NCBI RefSeq assembly: GCF_000725625.1
Contig: NZ_JOHS01000065.1
Coordinates: forward strand, 1 to 32,512
Length of the DNA: 32,512 bases
Source of the DNA: Streptomyces sp. NRRL F-6676
Lineage (GTDB): Bacteria; Actinomycetota; Actinomycetes; Streptomycetales; Streptomycetaceae
Direction: 5' to 3'
In this document: positions 14,485-21,993 of the stretch, piece after piece
How positions within the stretch are numbered: the stretch's first letter is position 1
How the letters are laid out: the number at the start of each line of letters is the position of its first letter
Made by a program: the position numbers and the translations under genes
The notes under the pieces: generated by a model
Database searches by the model: none
Told to the model about the DNA's origin: nothing
What the model saw: only the letters and a program-made list of their open reading frames with translations

Positions 14485-16098
14485 GTGGCCACCAGTCCCC
14501 CGCATCCGACGTATCCTCCCGCCCCGACCGGGACCCTCCCGGCCCCCGGCGGTGTGCTCCGGCACCCGCACTGGTGGCAGCGCACCTGGGTGCGGTACGC
14601 GGCGCTGAGCACGCTCCTCGCGCTCTCCGGGCTGGTCATCCTCGCGCTGGTCCGCCAGCAGACCGGTACCGAGGGCTTCCTGGTCGGGCTGGGTCTCGCC
14701 GTGTTCCCCGTCCCCCTGCTGGTCGCCGCGTTCCGCTGGCTGGACCGGGTGGAGCCGGGTCCCTGGCGCAACCTCGCGTTCTGCTTCGCCTGGGGTGCGT
14801 GCGCGGCGGCACTCGTCGCGATCATCGCGAACAGTTTCGCCACGCACTGGATAGCGGTCGCGACGGCCGACCCCAAGGGCGCCGACACGCTCGGCATGAC
14901 CGTCATAGCGCCCGTCGTGGAGGAGTCCGCGAAGGCCACGGCGGTGCTGCTGATCTTCCTCTTCCGCCGCCGGGACTTCACCGGGATCGTCGACGGCGTG
15001 GTGACGGCCGGGGTGACCGCGACCGGCTTCGCCTTCACCGAGAACATCCTCTACCTGGGCACCGCCTTCGGCACCGACCAGTCCACCGGCGGCCACGGCG
15101 GCATCGCCGCCGTGACGGCCGCGACGTTCTTCGTGCGCGTGGTGATGTCGCCCTTCGCGCACCCCTTGTTCACCGTGTTCACCGGCATCGGCTTCGGCAT
15201 CACCGCACTCACCGCCGAGCACCGGCGGGTACGCCGGACACTGGCCCCGCTCGGCGGCCTGCTGCTCGCGATGGGCATGCACTCGCTGTGGAACGGCTCG
15301 ACGTCGTTCGGCGACGGCTACGGCTTCTTCGCGGTCTACGGGGCGTTCATGGTGCCGATGTTCGGGCTGCTGACCTGGCTGGTCATATCGACCCGGCAGC
15401 GCGAGCTGCGCACCGTGCGCGCCGAGCTGCCGGCGTACGTGGCGGCCGGCTGGCTGACGATGCCGGAGCCGTTCGTCATGGGGTCGATGAAGGCACGGCG
15501 GCTCGCCCGCGACCACGCCAGGGACCGGCTCGGCAAGCCGGCGGCGCGGACGGTCGCCGAGTACGAGGCGTATGCGACGTCGCTGGCGTTCCTGCGCCAC
15601 CGGGGGCGCGCGGGCCGCGCGGGCGCCGACTTCGTCGTACGGGAGCGGGAGCTGCTGCGGGAGCTGTGGCACCGCCGGGAGGTGGCCCGCCCGGCGCTGG
15701 CCCACGCGGGCCACACCCTGGCGGGCTCGGTGCTGTGGGGCGTGCCCCCCATGTACGGGTACGGCGGCCCGGCGTACGGCCAGCACGGCGGCCCGGGGTA
15801 CGGACCGGGCCCCGCGTACGGCCACTATCCGGCGTACGGCGGCCCGGTCCACGGCGGTCACGGGTACGTCCATGGCGGTCACGGGTACGTCCACGGCGGT
15901 CACGGGTACGTCCACGGCCCCTCCGGCCCGGCCCCGGCGTACGGCATACCGGCCCAGGTCATACCCGCCTACGACCTGCCCTCCCAGAGCCAGTCACCCA
16001 GCCAGTCACCCAGCCAGTCGCCCCAAGCCCCGGCCCCTCACGCGGCTCCTACGACGCCGCCTCCGTCAGCCGCGCCACCTCCGCCTGCGTCAGCGTGA
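14485..16098 (+). CDS. PrsW-family intramembrane metalloprotease
   Basis: About 537 residues. PrsW proteins cleave membrane anti-sigma factors in some bacteria, but the substrate here is unknown. There are about eight membrane helices in residues 38-390. Family motifs are VVEESAK (144-150; EExxK), FTENILY (184-190), SPFAHPLF (222-229; His 226) and GMHSLWN (264-270; His 266), which fit a membrane-embedded zinc site. A long cytosolic-type tail follows. It contains three copies of HGGHGYV coded by a 21-bp tandem repeat (15850-15912) and a run of QSPS repeats. GTG 14485 lies 10 nt after the trmB stop and the ribosome site is weak. The 3' end overlaps the convergent aldo/keto reductase gene by 50 bp. 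Confidence 0.88.
   Translation: MATSPPHPTYPPAPTGTLPAPGGVLRHPHWWQRTWVRYAALSTLLALSGLVILALVRQQTGTEGFLVGLGLAVFPVPLLVAAFRWLDRVEPGPWRNLAFCFAWGACAAALVAIIANSFATHWIAVATADPKGADTLGMTVIAPVVEESAKATAVLLIFLFRRRDFTGIVDGVVTAGVTATGFAFTENILYLGTAFGTDQSTGGHGGIAAVTAATFFVRVVMSPFAHPLFTVFTGIGFGITALTAEHRRVRRTLAPLGGLLLAMGMHSLWNGSTSFGDGYGFFAVYGAFMVPMFGLLTWLVISTRQRELRTVRAELPAYVAAGWLTMPEPFVMGSMKARRLARDHARDRLGKPAARTVAEYEAYATSLAFLRHRGRAGRAGADFVVRERELLRELWHRREVARPALAHAGHTLAGSVLWGVPPMYGYGGPAYGQHGGPGYGPGPAYGHYPAYGGPVHGGHGYVHGGHGYVHGGHGYVHGPSGPAPAYGIPAQVIPAYDLPSQSQSPSQSPSQSPQAPAPHAAPTTPPPSAAPPPPASA
15850..15918 (+). repeat. 21-bp tandem repeat coding His/Gly-rich units
   Basis: Three nearly identical 21-bp units (15850-15870, 15871-15891, 15892-15912) plus the first 6 bases of a fourth. 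They encode HGGHGYV in the tail of the PrsW-like protein. Only one base differs between units 1 and 2. Confidence 0.9.
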
Positions 16099-16993
16099 CC
16101 TCGGCGAGCGCCAGCAGCGCCGGCAGCTGCTCCACCGTCCGCGCGGAGGCGGTCGGCGCGATGACGGTCGGGCGGGAGACGAGCCAGGCGAGGGCGACCG
16201 TGGCGACCTCCACCTCGTGCGCGCCGGCGATCTCGTCGAGCACCTTCAGTACCCGTGCGCCCCGTTCCGGGTCCACGAGCTGCGCCACGCGCCTGGCGCG
16301 CACCGAGTCCACCGTCGCCCCCGGCCGGTACTTCCCCGTCAGGAATCCCGACGCGAGCGCGAAGTACGGCACCGCGGAGAGGCCGGCTTCCTCGACGATG
16401 TCCTGGAGGGCGCCCTCGTAGGTGTCCCGGGAGACCAGGCTGTAGTGCGGCTGGACGGCGACGTAGCGGGCCAGGCCCTCGCGTTCCGAGAACTCCAGCG
16501 AGGCGCGCAGCCGCTCGGCCGAGATGTTGGAGGCCGCGATGTGCCGTACCTTGCCCGCCTTCACCAGCCCGTCCAGCGTGCCGATGACCTCCTCGATGGG
16601 CACGTCGGGGTCGTCGTAGTGCGTGTAGTACAGGTCGATGTAGTCCGTTTGGAGCCGGCGCAGTGAGGCGTCGGCCGCCGCCCTGATGTTGTCGGCGGAC
16701 AGCCCCTGATAGTCGGGGTGCCGGCCGACCTTGGTCGCGAGGACCACGTCGGAGCGGTTGCCGCGCGCCTTGAACCACTTGCCGAGGACGGTCTCCGACT
16801 CGCCGCCCTTCATACCGGGGGCGAACGCCGAGTAGGCGTCGGCGCTGTCGACGAAGTTGCCGCCGGCAGCGGTGTAGGCGTCGAGGACGGCGAAGGACGT
16901 GGTCTCGTCGGCGGTCCAGCCGAAGACGTTGCCGCCGAGGCAGAGCGGAGAGACCTCGAGAGAAGTTGAGCCCAGAGGGCGAAGAGACATCAT
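16049..16993 (-). CDS. Aldo/keto reductase
   Basis: 314 residues. It is an NADPH-dependent (beta/alpha)8 barrel oxidoreductase acting on aldehydes or ketones. The catalytic tetrad is visible: Asp and Tyr in FVDSADAYSAFAPGMKGGES, Lys in VVLATKVGRH, and His in YYTHYDDPDVP. The cofactor-binding end has GFLTGKY and the closing block TVIAPTASARTVEQL. The natural substrate cannot be inferred. It starts with two ATGs (16993, 16990). No ribosome site precedes them, but a -10 TAACAT (17005-17000) and a dyad sit immediately upstream, so the message is probably leaderless. Its 3' end overlaps the convergent PrsW gene. From memory the same gene lies here in S. coelicolor (SCO4109). Confidence 0.92.
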   Translation of the reverse strand: MMSLRPLGSTSLEVSPLCLGGNVFGWTADETTSFAVLDAYTAAGGNFVDSADAYSAFAPGMKGGESETVLGKWFKARGNRSDVVLATKVGRHPDYQGLSADNIRAAADASLRRLQTDYIDLYYTHYDDPDVPIEEVIGTLDGLVKAGKVRHIAASNISAERLRASLEFSEREGLARYVAVQPHYSLVSRDTYEGALQDIVEEAGLSAVPYFALASGFLTGKYRPGATVDSVRARRVAQLVDPERGARVLKVLDEIAGAHEVEVATVALAWLVSRPTVIAPTASARTVEQLPALLALAEVTLTQAEVARLTEAAS

Positions 16994-17006
16994 TTAACGA
17001 TGTTAA
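16994..17006. promoter_or_regulatory. Operator-like dyad at the aldo/keto reductase start
   Basis: TTAAC-GAT-GTTAA is a perfect 5-bp inverted repeat touching the start codon. On the minus strand it contains the -10 TAACAT. A protein bound here would cover the -10 and the transcript start. An AT-rich site of this kind stands out in this sequence. Confidence 0.5.
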
Positions 17007-17090
17007 GGAGAGGCTCGGCCGTTCTCGCGCCGCACCGTGCGCTCTTACCCGATTGCGCCGTGACTCGGCCCGACAGGGCAGCGCACTGCA

Positions 17091-17150
17091 CGAAAGGACA
17101 CAGCGCGAAAGGACACGGCGCGAAAGGACACGGCGCGACAGAGCACGCCG
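17091..17150. repeat. 15-bp tandem repeat between two leftward genes
   Basis: CGAAAGGACACRGCG occurs at 17091-17105, 17106-17120 and 17121-17135. A fourth, decayed copy is at 17136-17150. It lies in the 173-bp gap between the aldo/keto reductase start and the M23 peptidase stop and has no evident function. Confidence 0.85.
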
Positions 17151-17166
17151 GGGCAGCACGGCCGGC

Positions 17167-18228
17167 TCAGGGATTGAGTCCCTTGCCGTGCAGCCACGCC
17201 ATCGGGTCGATCCCGGTGGCCGCGCCCCCGGGGTGGACCTCCAGGTGCAGATGCGGGCCGGTGACGTTGCCGGTGGCGCCGACGCGGCCGATGACCTCGC
17301 CGGTGGAGACCTTCTGCCCGACGCTGACGCTGATCGAGGACTGGTGGCAGAACCACAGCTCGGTGCCGTCGTCGAGGGTGAGGATGGTGCGGTAGCCGTA
17401 GGACCCGGCCCAGCCCGCCTCGGTGATCGTGCCGCCGTGGATCGCCTTGATGAGCGTGCCGGTGGGCGCGGCGAAGTCGAGACCGGTGTGATAGCCGGAC
17501 GACCACATCGATCCGGCCTCGCCGAAGGTCGAGGTGATCGTGTACGAGGAGGTCGGCAGCGTGAACTGCTTGGCCAGCTTGGCGAGTTTCGCCGCGGCGG
17601 CCTTCTTCTTGGCCGCCGCGTCCGCCTTCTCCTTCGCCGCGGCCGCCTTCTTCTCGGCCTTCGCCTCCGCCTCCTTGGCGGCGGACGCGGCCTGCTTGGC
17701 GGCGGCGGCCTCGGCGGCCTGCGCGGCGGCGCTGTCCGCCTGGTCCTGCTGGGCCTCGGCCTGCTGCATGATCCTGGCGCGCAGCGCCTCGCCCGCGTCC
17801 GTGGTGCCCGCGGCGGTGTCGGAACCGGTCAGCCCGGCGCCGGTGAGCGGGGCGGAGGCGGTCCGGGCGGCGGTGTCGGTGTCGGAGCCGGATTCCTCGC
17901 CGACCAGGGCCTTGGCCGAGTCGGTGACGGAGGAGAGGTCCGGCAGGTCCGGCAGGGATATGGAGACGGGCGGCTTGCCGGTCTGCGCGGTGGCCATGCC
18001 GCCCGCGCCGACGGCGGCGATCACGCCGACGCCCAGGACGGTGGAGCTGCGCGCGAGTCCGCCCCCGCGCTGCTTGGTGACGCGGTGCCGGCCGCGCACG
18101 GGACGAACGGAGTCCGCGGTGGGATTCCACTCCTCCCAGGTGCCCTCCCCGGAACGGCGGTCGAAGTCGAGGACCTCGGTGCCGGAAGGAACGTACGAGG
18201 GGTTCTGGGCAGGCCGGTTGGACGCCAC
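17167..18228 (-). CDS. M23-family metallopeptidase (LytM-type, cell-wall hydrolase)
   Basis: 353 residues. It probably cleaves peptidoglycan cross-bridges outside the cell. There is a cytosolic N-terminal part (1-57), one hydrophobic export or anchor segment (about 60-80), an Ala/Lys/Glu coiled coil (about 145-220) and a C-terminal LytM domain (about 228-350). The zinc-site motifs are GYHTGLDFAAP (H247, D251) and GPHLHLEVHPGG (H326, H328), with His 295 in WFCHQSS. GTG 18228 has AAAGGAG 9 nt upstream. Ahead of it lies a c-di-AMP riboswitch, the usual control of Streptomyces wall hydrolases of this sort. From memory this is the SCO4108 position. Confidence 0.92.
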   Translation of the reverse strand: MASNRPAQNPSYVPSGTEVLDFDRRSGEGTWEEWNPTADSVRPVRGRHRVTKQRGGGLARSSTVLGVGVIAAVGAGGMATAQTGKPPVSISLPDLPDLSSVTDSAKALVGEESGSDTDTAARTASAPLTGAGLTGSDTAAGTTDAGEALRARIMQQAEAQQDQADSAAAQAAEAAAAKQAASAAKEAEAKAEKKAAAAKEKADAAAKKKAAAAKLAKLAKQFTLPTSSYTITSTFGEAGSMWSSGYHTGLDFAAPTGTLIKAIHGGTITEAGWAGSYGYRTILTLDDGTELWFCHQSSISVSVGQKVSTGEVIGRVGATGNVTGPHLHLEVHPGGAATGIDPMAWLHGKGLNP

Positions 18229-18249
18229 GTGGGCGCACTCCTTTCCTTC

Positions 18250-18405
18250 CTCACGCCTGCCGGGTTAGCTGACGGGTTCGGAGCAGGAAGGTCTCCTACG
18301 CGCGTATACCGGCCGTACCTCTACGACGGCAGCCGCACGATTCACCCCTGGGTGGTGGTTCCCCGGCTCCCTTGCGGGATTAGGCAGATGAGCACGGGGC
18401 CGCCT
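18250..18405 (-). ncRNA. ydaO/yuaA-type c-di-AMP riboswitch
   Basis: The minus strand ahead of the M23 gene carries the conserved blocks of this class in order: TAATCCCGCAAGGGAGCCGG (near 18383-18364), GGAACCACC, GGGGTGAATCGTGCGGCTGC, then GGAGACCTTCCTGCTCCGAA and CCCGTCAGCTAACCCGGCAG (ending near 18257). The peptidase ribosome site follows within about 15 nt, so ligand binding could affect either termination or translation. In Streptomyces this riboswitch is known ahead of rpfA and other wall-hydrolase genes, and high c-di-AMP turns expression off. Confidence 0.9.
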
Positions 18406-18668
18406 CCTGTGACGGCTGGGACGACCGTGCTGCGTTATCGAACGTTAATAGACCCGGGGCGCCCATTCCAAGCGGTTCGGGGGAACGGGTTACACGTCTT
18501 GGCCAGGACTTTTGCGTCATGAGCCACGCAAAATCGGGCGAGTTGACCCCGCTTCCCGCGAGTTTCGGACACGTGCGCGTCCTGACATGCAGTCAGTGAA
18601 CTCGCGGAGGGACACGATCCGGTCACGACAGGTGACACCGGCGGCCCGGCCTCGGTACCGAGGGGCTC
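18406..18668. promoter_or_regulatory. Intergenic region: riboswitch promoter and nested inverted repeat
   Basis: No gene is visible. A 9-bp perfect inverted repeat (CCGCGAGTT 18556-18564, AACTCGCGG 18599-18607) encloses smaller dyads (GGAC/GTCC and CTGAC/GTCAG). It lies downstream of the leftward phosphatase gene and may be its terminator. A weak leftward promoter (-10 TATTAA, reading near 18450) could drive the riboswitch transcript, but the -35 is poor. Confidence 0.35.
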
Positions 18669-19826
18669 TCAAGGATGCGGCCGCCGTACCGCCAGCAGGG
18701 CCAGGTCGTCCGTGGCCCGTCCGCCGGTGTGCCGGGCCACCTCGTCCGCCAGGAAGGTGAGCAGCGCGTCCGGTCCGGAGAAGGTGCGGCCGGCGAGCCG
18801 GGCGGCGGGGTCGTAGAACTCGCCGTGCCGGTCGCGGGCCTCGGAGAGCCCGTCGGTGTGGAAGAGGAGCGTGGCCCCGTACGGCAGCGCGGCCTCGTCC
18901 GCGCGTTCGGGCCACGTGCCCAGCTCCCCCATGCCGAGCGGCAGCGCGGGTTCACCCGGTTCGAGCACGCACAGCCTGCCGTCGGCGTGCAGGAGCAGCG
19001 GGGCGGGGTGGCCGCGGTTGACGAGCCGGACGAGGGCGTTGCCGTGCGGGATCTCGGCGAGGACGGCGGTGGTGAACCCCTCGAAGGAGTCCAGGTCATG
19101 GCGCCGGCCGGCCTCCCGGACGAGCGCACGTTCGAGCCGCTGGGCGACGGCGCCGAGCGTGGCCTCCTGCTCGGCGGCCTCCCGGAACGCCCCGATCACG
19201 ACGGCGACGACGCTCACGGCGCTGATGCCCTTGCCGCGCACGTCCCCCAGCACGAGGCGCACACCGTGCGGGGAGTCCTGGACGGCGTACAGGTCGCCGC
19301 CGATCGCGGCCCCGGCCTGCGCGGCCTCGTAGCGTGCGGCGACGTCGAGGCCCGCGAGGCGCTCGGCCGGCTGCGGCATGACCGCGTGCTGCGCGGCCTC
19401 GGCGATGTGGCGGACGGAGGCGAGGCGGGCGCCGGTGCGGCGGACGAGCACATTGGTGAGGACGGCGAGGGCGGCGACGGTGGCGACCGTCACCAGCTCG
19501 GTCGTGGTGTCGACGTTCGACATGACCCCGAACACGGCGTGGATCGCGGCCACGGCGAGGAAGGCGGCCAGCGCGGTCAGGGCGGTGCCGCGCGTCGAGT
19601 ACAGGGAGGAGGCGACCAGGGGCGCCGCGGTGAACAGGGGTGCGGCGGTGAAGTCGGCCGGAGTGAGGCAGTCGTAGAGGATCGCGGCGACGAGCAGCAG
19701 CACCGGGAGGAAGGGCAGCACGGCACGGGCGCAGGCCGCCCCGCGGCTGCCGTTCCCGAGGGTCGCCGCCCCGCGGCCGCCGTTCCCGACGGTCGCGGCC
19801 GACCGTTTCCCTGTGCGCTGCCCCAC
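18669..19826 (-). CDS. Membrane PP2C (SpoIIE-type) serine phosphatase
   Basis: 385 residues. Three or four membrane helices (about 34-130) are followed by a cytosolic PP2C domain (about 140-382) that dephosphorylates Ser/Thr proteins such as anti-anti-sigma factors. Metal-binding motifs are AIGGDLY (174-180), LGDVRGKG (193-200), RGHPAP (271-276), FHTDGLSEAR (322-331) and TDDLALLAV (372-380). There is no PAS or ATPase domain, unlike the other phosphatase in this window. The start is GTG 19826. The first 32 residues contain the pair ATVGNGGRGA/ATLGNGSRGA, coded by a 30-bp tandem duplication (19741-19800). The 3' end is followed by a nested inverted repeat. The signal and partner are unknown. 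Confidence 0.9.
   Translation of the reverse strand: MGQRTGKRSAATVGNGGRGAATLGNGSRGAACARAVLPFLPVLLLVAAILYDCLTPADFTAAPLFTAAPLVASSLYSTRGTALTALAAFLAVAAIHAVFGVMSNVDTTTELVTVATVAALAVLTNVLVRRTGARLASVRHIAEAAQHAVMPQPAERLAGLDVAARYEAAQAGAAIGGDLYAVQDSPHGVRLVLGDVRGKGISAVSVVAVVIGAFREAAEQEATLGAVAQRLERALVREAGRRHDLDSFEGFTTAVLAEIPHGNALVRLVNRGHPAPLLLHADGRLCVLEPGEPALPLGMGELGTWPERADEAALPYGATLLFHTDGLSEARDRHGEFYDPAARLAGRTFSGPDALLTFLADEVARHTGGRATDDLALLAVRRPHP
19741..19800 (-). repeat. 30-bp tandem duplication at the phosphatase N-terminus
   Basis: Units 19741-19770 and 19771-19800 match at 27 of 30 positions and add ten residues to the cytosolic N-terminus of the membrane PP2C protein. Confidence 0.85.
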
Positions 19827-19931
19827 ATGACCAGCGTCGCCGGGCAGGCGCGGCGGGGCACCTCCGGTGGGCCGGGCGGGTGGCGGTACAGGGCGAGGCC
19901 GAGTGACGGCGCAGAGGCCGGCACGTACGAC

Positions 19932-19974
19932 AAGAACCCCGGGGGCGGAAGCCTTTCGGCCTCCGCCCCCGGGG
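19932..19974 (-). terminator. Terminator of tRNA-fMet
   Basis: CCCCGGGGGCGGAAGCC (19937-19953) pairs with GGCCTCCGCCCCCGGGG (19958-19974) with one mismatch and a TTTC loop. On the minus strand, TTCTTGTC follows. It lies just after the CCA end of the tRNA. Confidence 0.8.
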
Positions 19975-19977
19975 ACG

Positions 19978-20054
19978 TGGTAGCGGGGACAGGATTTGAA
20001 CCTGCGACCTCTGGGTTATGAGCCCAGCGAGCTACCGAGCTGCTCCACCCCGCG
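19978..20054 (-). tRNA. Initiator tRNA-Met (CAT)
   Basis: 77 nt including an encoded CCA (19980-19978). The anticodon is CAT in the loop CTCATAA. Initiator marks are present: a C1-U72 mismatch at the top of the acceptor stem, and three consecutive G-C pairs next to the anticodon loop (GGG/CCC). The T-loop is TTCAAAT. A promoter with -35 TGAGAG (20094-20089) and -10 TACACT (20071-20066), 17 nt apart, lies 11 nt upstream. Confidence 0.96.
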
Positions 20055-20065
20055 TCGGTGAAACC

Positions 20066-20094
20066 AGTGTACGTCATTCCGGGGACGTCTCTCA
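20066..20094 (-). promoter_or_regulatory. Promoter of tRNA-fMet
   Basis: -35 TGAGAG and -10 TACACT are separated by 17 nt. The predicted transcript start is about 5 nt before the mature tRNA end. Confidence 0.55.
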
Positions 20095-20162
20095 CCACGT
20101 TTACCTGGGCGATCGCCCGCCCGGCGTTCGGGCTACCCGCGCCTCTCCGGTGGGCGTGCCGC

Positions 20163-20675
20163 TCAGCGGGGTGCCGAGCGGCGCCGCCAGGGGAGCGCGT
20201 CGCCGCAGGCCGTGCGCTGCTCCTCGCTCCCCAGCGCCCCCGCGATCCGCGTGCAGATCTCCTCGAGCTGCCCCACCTGCTCCGGCGTGAGCCGGTCGAA
20301 CACGGCGGCGCGCACCGTCTCCACGTGCCCCGGCGCCGTACGCTCCAGCAGTCGCGCCCCCTCCTCGGTCAGCACCGCGATGCTGCCGCGCCGGTCGCCC
20401 GGGCAGTCCTCCCGCCGTACGCTGCCGTCCTTCTCCAGGCGGGTGACGACGTAGGTCAGCCGGCTCCGGGTGACCTTGAGCGACGCGGCGAGGTCGGTCA
20501 TGCGCAGCCGCCGGTCCGGGGCCTCGGAGAGGTTGGCCAGCACGGAGTAGAACAAGTGCGGCAGGCCGGCCTGCCGCTGGAGCTGCCGGTCGATCGCGTC
20601 CTCCAGGAGAAGGGAGGCGGCGAGGTACGCGCGCCAGGCACGCTGTTCCTCGGAGGTGAGCCAGCGGGTCGTCAT
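20163..20675 (-). CDS. MarR-family regulator of the rib-like cassette
   Basis: 170 residues. A MarR winged-helix protein: N-terminal helix EEQRAWRAYLAASLLLEDAI, recognition region MTDLAASLKVTRSRLTYVVTRL, wing EKDGSVRREDCPGDRRGSIA, C-terminal helix LTPEQVGQLEEICTRIAGAL. It is divergent from the RibD-like gene. The dyad TGTTCCAAAGTTGAACCA (20693-20710) lies in its own promoter spacer, and two copies of the same 18-bp pattern lie ahead of the ribA-like gene. So it probably represses itself and both enzyme genes. A -10 TACACT (20687-20682) ends 6 nt before ATG 20675, so a leaderless message is likely. The ligand is unknown. A flavin, pterin or other redox-active compound is only a guess. Confidence 0.88.
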   Translation of the reverse strand: MTTRWLTSEEQRAWRAYLAASLLLEDAIDRQLQRQAGLPHLFYSVLANLSEAPDRRLRMTDLAASLKVTRSRLTYVVTRLEKDGSVRREDCPGDRRGSIAVLTEEGARLLERTAPGHVETVRAAVFDRLTPEQVGQLEEICTRIAGALGSEEQRTACGDALPWRRRSAPR

Positions 20676-20692
20676 GTCGGCAGTGTAGTTAT

Positions 20693-20710
20693 TGTTCCAA
20701 AGTTGAACCA
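20693..20710. promoter_or_regulatory. Operator O1 of the MarR/RibD-like divergent promoter
   Basis: TGTTCCAAAGTTGAACCA is an imperfect dyad. It aligns without gaps with TGCTTGAACATTGAAGCA (22089) and TGCTTCAAATCTGAAGCA (22134). The shared pattern is TGYTYSAAMNYTGAASCA. It covers the spacer of the MarR promoter. Confidence 0.6.
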
Positions 20711-20721
20711 TCTGACCGCCG

Positions 20722-20769
20722 GCCGTCCGGCCGCTGGGCCGTCCGGTTGCTGGGCCATCCGGCCGCTGG
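20722..20769 (+). repeat. 16-bp tandem repeat ahead of the RibD-like gene
   Basis: GCCGTCCGGCCGCTGG (20722), GCCGTCCGGTTGCTGG (20738) and GCCATCCGGCCGCTGG (20754), followed by a decayed half unit. It fills the space between operator O1 and the ribosome site of the next gene. Confidence 0.85.
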
Positions 20770-20811
20770 ACCGTCCGAACCCGTCCCGTCCGATCTTCCG
20801 GGAGCGCGCAC

Positions 20812-21951
20812 ATGCCCCACCCCCACGTTCTGCTGTCCGCCGCCGTCTCCCTCGACGGCTTCCTGGACGACACCGGCCCCGAACGCCTGCTGCTGTCGGG
20901 GCCGGAGGACTTCGACCGCGTCGACCAGGTGCGGGCGGAGAGCGACGCCGTCCTGATCGGCGCCGGCACCCTGCGCACCGACAACCCCCGCCTGCTGGTC
21001 AACTCCGTCGAGCGGCGCGCCGGGCGGGTCGCTGCCGGACGCCCGGAGTACCCACTGAAGGTGACGGTGAGCGCGTCCGGCGACCTCGACCCCGCCGCGC
21101 GTTTCTGGCACACAGGGGGCGCGAAAGCCGTTTATACGACTGAGCAGGGCGCGGCCCTGTTGCGCGGCGAGCTCCCCTCGGACGTCGACGTCGTCGTGCT
21201 GGGCCCCGAGCTGGAGTGGCGGGCGGTCCTCGCACACCTGGGCGAGGCCAAGGGCGTACGGCGGCTGATGGTGGAGGGCGGCGGCCGGGTGCACACCGAG
21301 CTGCTGCGGCAGGGGCTCGCCGACGAACTCCAGCTCGCCGTGGCGCCGTTGCTGGTCGGGGAGGCGACGGCACCGCGCATGTTCGGGACGGGGGCGTACC
21401 CGCCGGGGCGGATGCGGCTGGTGGAGACGCGTGCGGTGGGGGACGTGGTGCTCATGCGGTACATGCCCACGGCGCCCGGTGCGGAAGAGCTCGCCACGGC
21501 GGCGGACCGGCGGTGGCTGGGGGTCGCGTGCGAGCTGGCGGAGCGGTGTCCGCCGTCGGAGACCGCGTTCAGCGTGGGGGCGGTGGTGGTGGCCGCCGAC
21601 GGTACGGAGTTGGCCCAGGGTTTCTCGCGCGAGGCCGGCGACCCGACGGTGCACGCGGAGGAGGCGGCGCTGGCGAAGGTGGCGCCGGGGGACCCGCGGC
21701 TGGCCGGGGCGACGGTCTACAGCAGCCTGGAACCGTGCGCCCGGCGCGCGTCACGTCCGGTGCCGTGCGCGCGGCTGATCCTGGCGGCGGGGGTGCGGCG
21801 GGTGGTGACGGCGTGGCGGGAGCCGGACACGTTCGTGGCGGGGGCGGACGGGAGCGGGTTGCTGGCCGAGGGGGGCGCGCGGGTCGTGCACCTGCCGGAG
21901 TACGCGCCGGCGGCCAGGCGCCCGAACGTGCACCTGCTCGGATCGGACTGA
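20812..21951 (+). CDS. RibD-like bifunctional protein with inverted domain order (reductase-deaminase)
   Basis: 379 residues. The N-terminal half (about 4-218) is a RibD_C/dihydrofolate-reductase-like domain: LLSAAVSLDGFLDD, then RAESDAVLIGAGTLRTDNPR, then RRLMVEGGGRVHTELLRQGL. The C-terminal half (about 228-378) is a cytidine-deaminase-like zinc domain with HAEE (H281, E283) and EPC...PC (C309, C319) in SSLEPCARRASRPVPCARL. Standard RibD has the deaminase first and the reductase second. Both domains keep their key residues, so it could deaminate and reduce the pyrimidine that GTP cyclohydrolase II makes. ATG 20812 has GGGAG 7 nt upstream. It is divergent from a MarR gene and shares its regulation with the ribA-like gene downstream. 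A different pyrimidine or pterin substrate is possible. Confidence 0.85.
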   Translation: MPHPHVLLSAAVSLDGFLDDTGPERLLLSGPEDFDRVDQVRAESDAVLIGAGTLRTDNPRLLVNSVERRAGRVAAGRPEYPLKVTVSASGDLDPAARFWHTGGAKAVYTTEQGAALLRGELPSDVDVVVLGPELEWRAVLAHLGEAKGVRRLMVEGGGRVHTELLRQGLADELQLAVAPLLVGEATAPRMFGTGAYPPGRMRLVETRAVGDVVLMRYMPTAPGAEELATAADRRWLGVACELAERCPPSETAFSVGAVVVAADGTELAQGFSREAGDPTVHAEEAALAKVAPGDPRLAGATVYSSLEPCARRASRPVPCARLILAAGVRRVVTAWREPDTFVAGADGSGLLAEGGARVVHLPEYAPAARRPNVHLLGSD

Positions 21952-21993
21952 GCCCCCCCTTCACGCCGTCACGCCCTCACGCCCGTCATGCCT

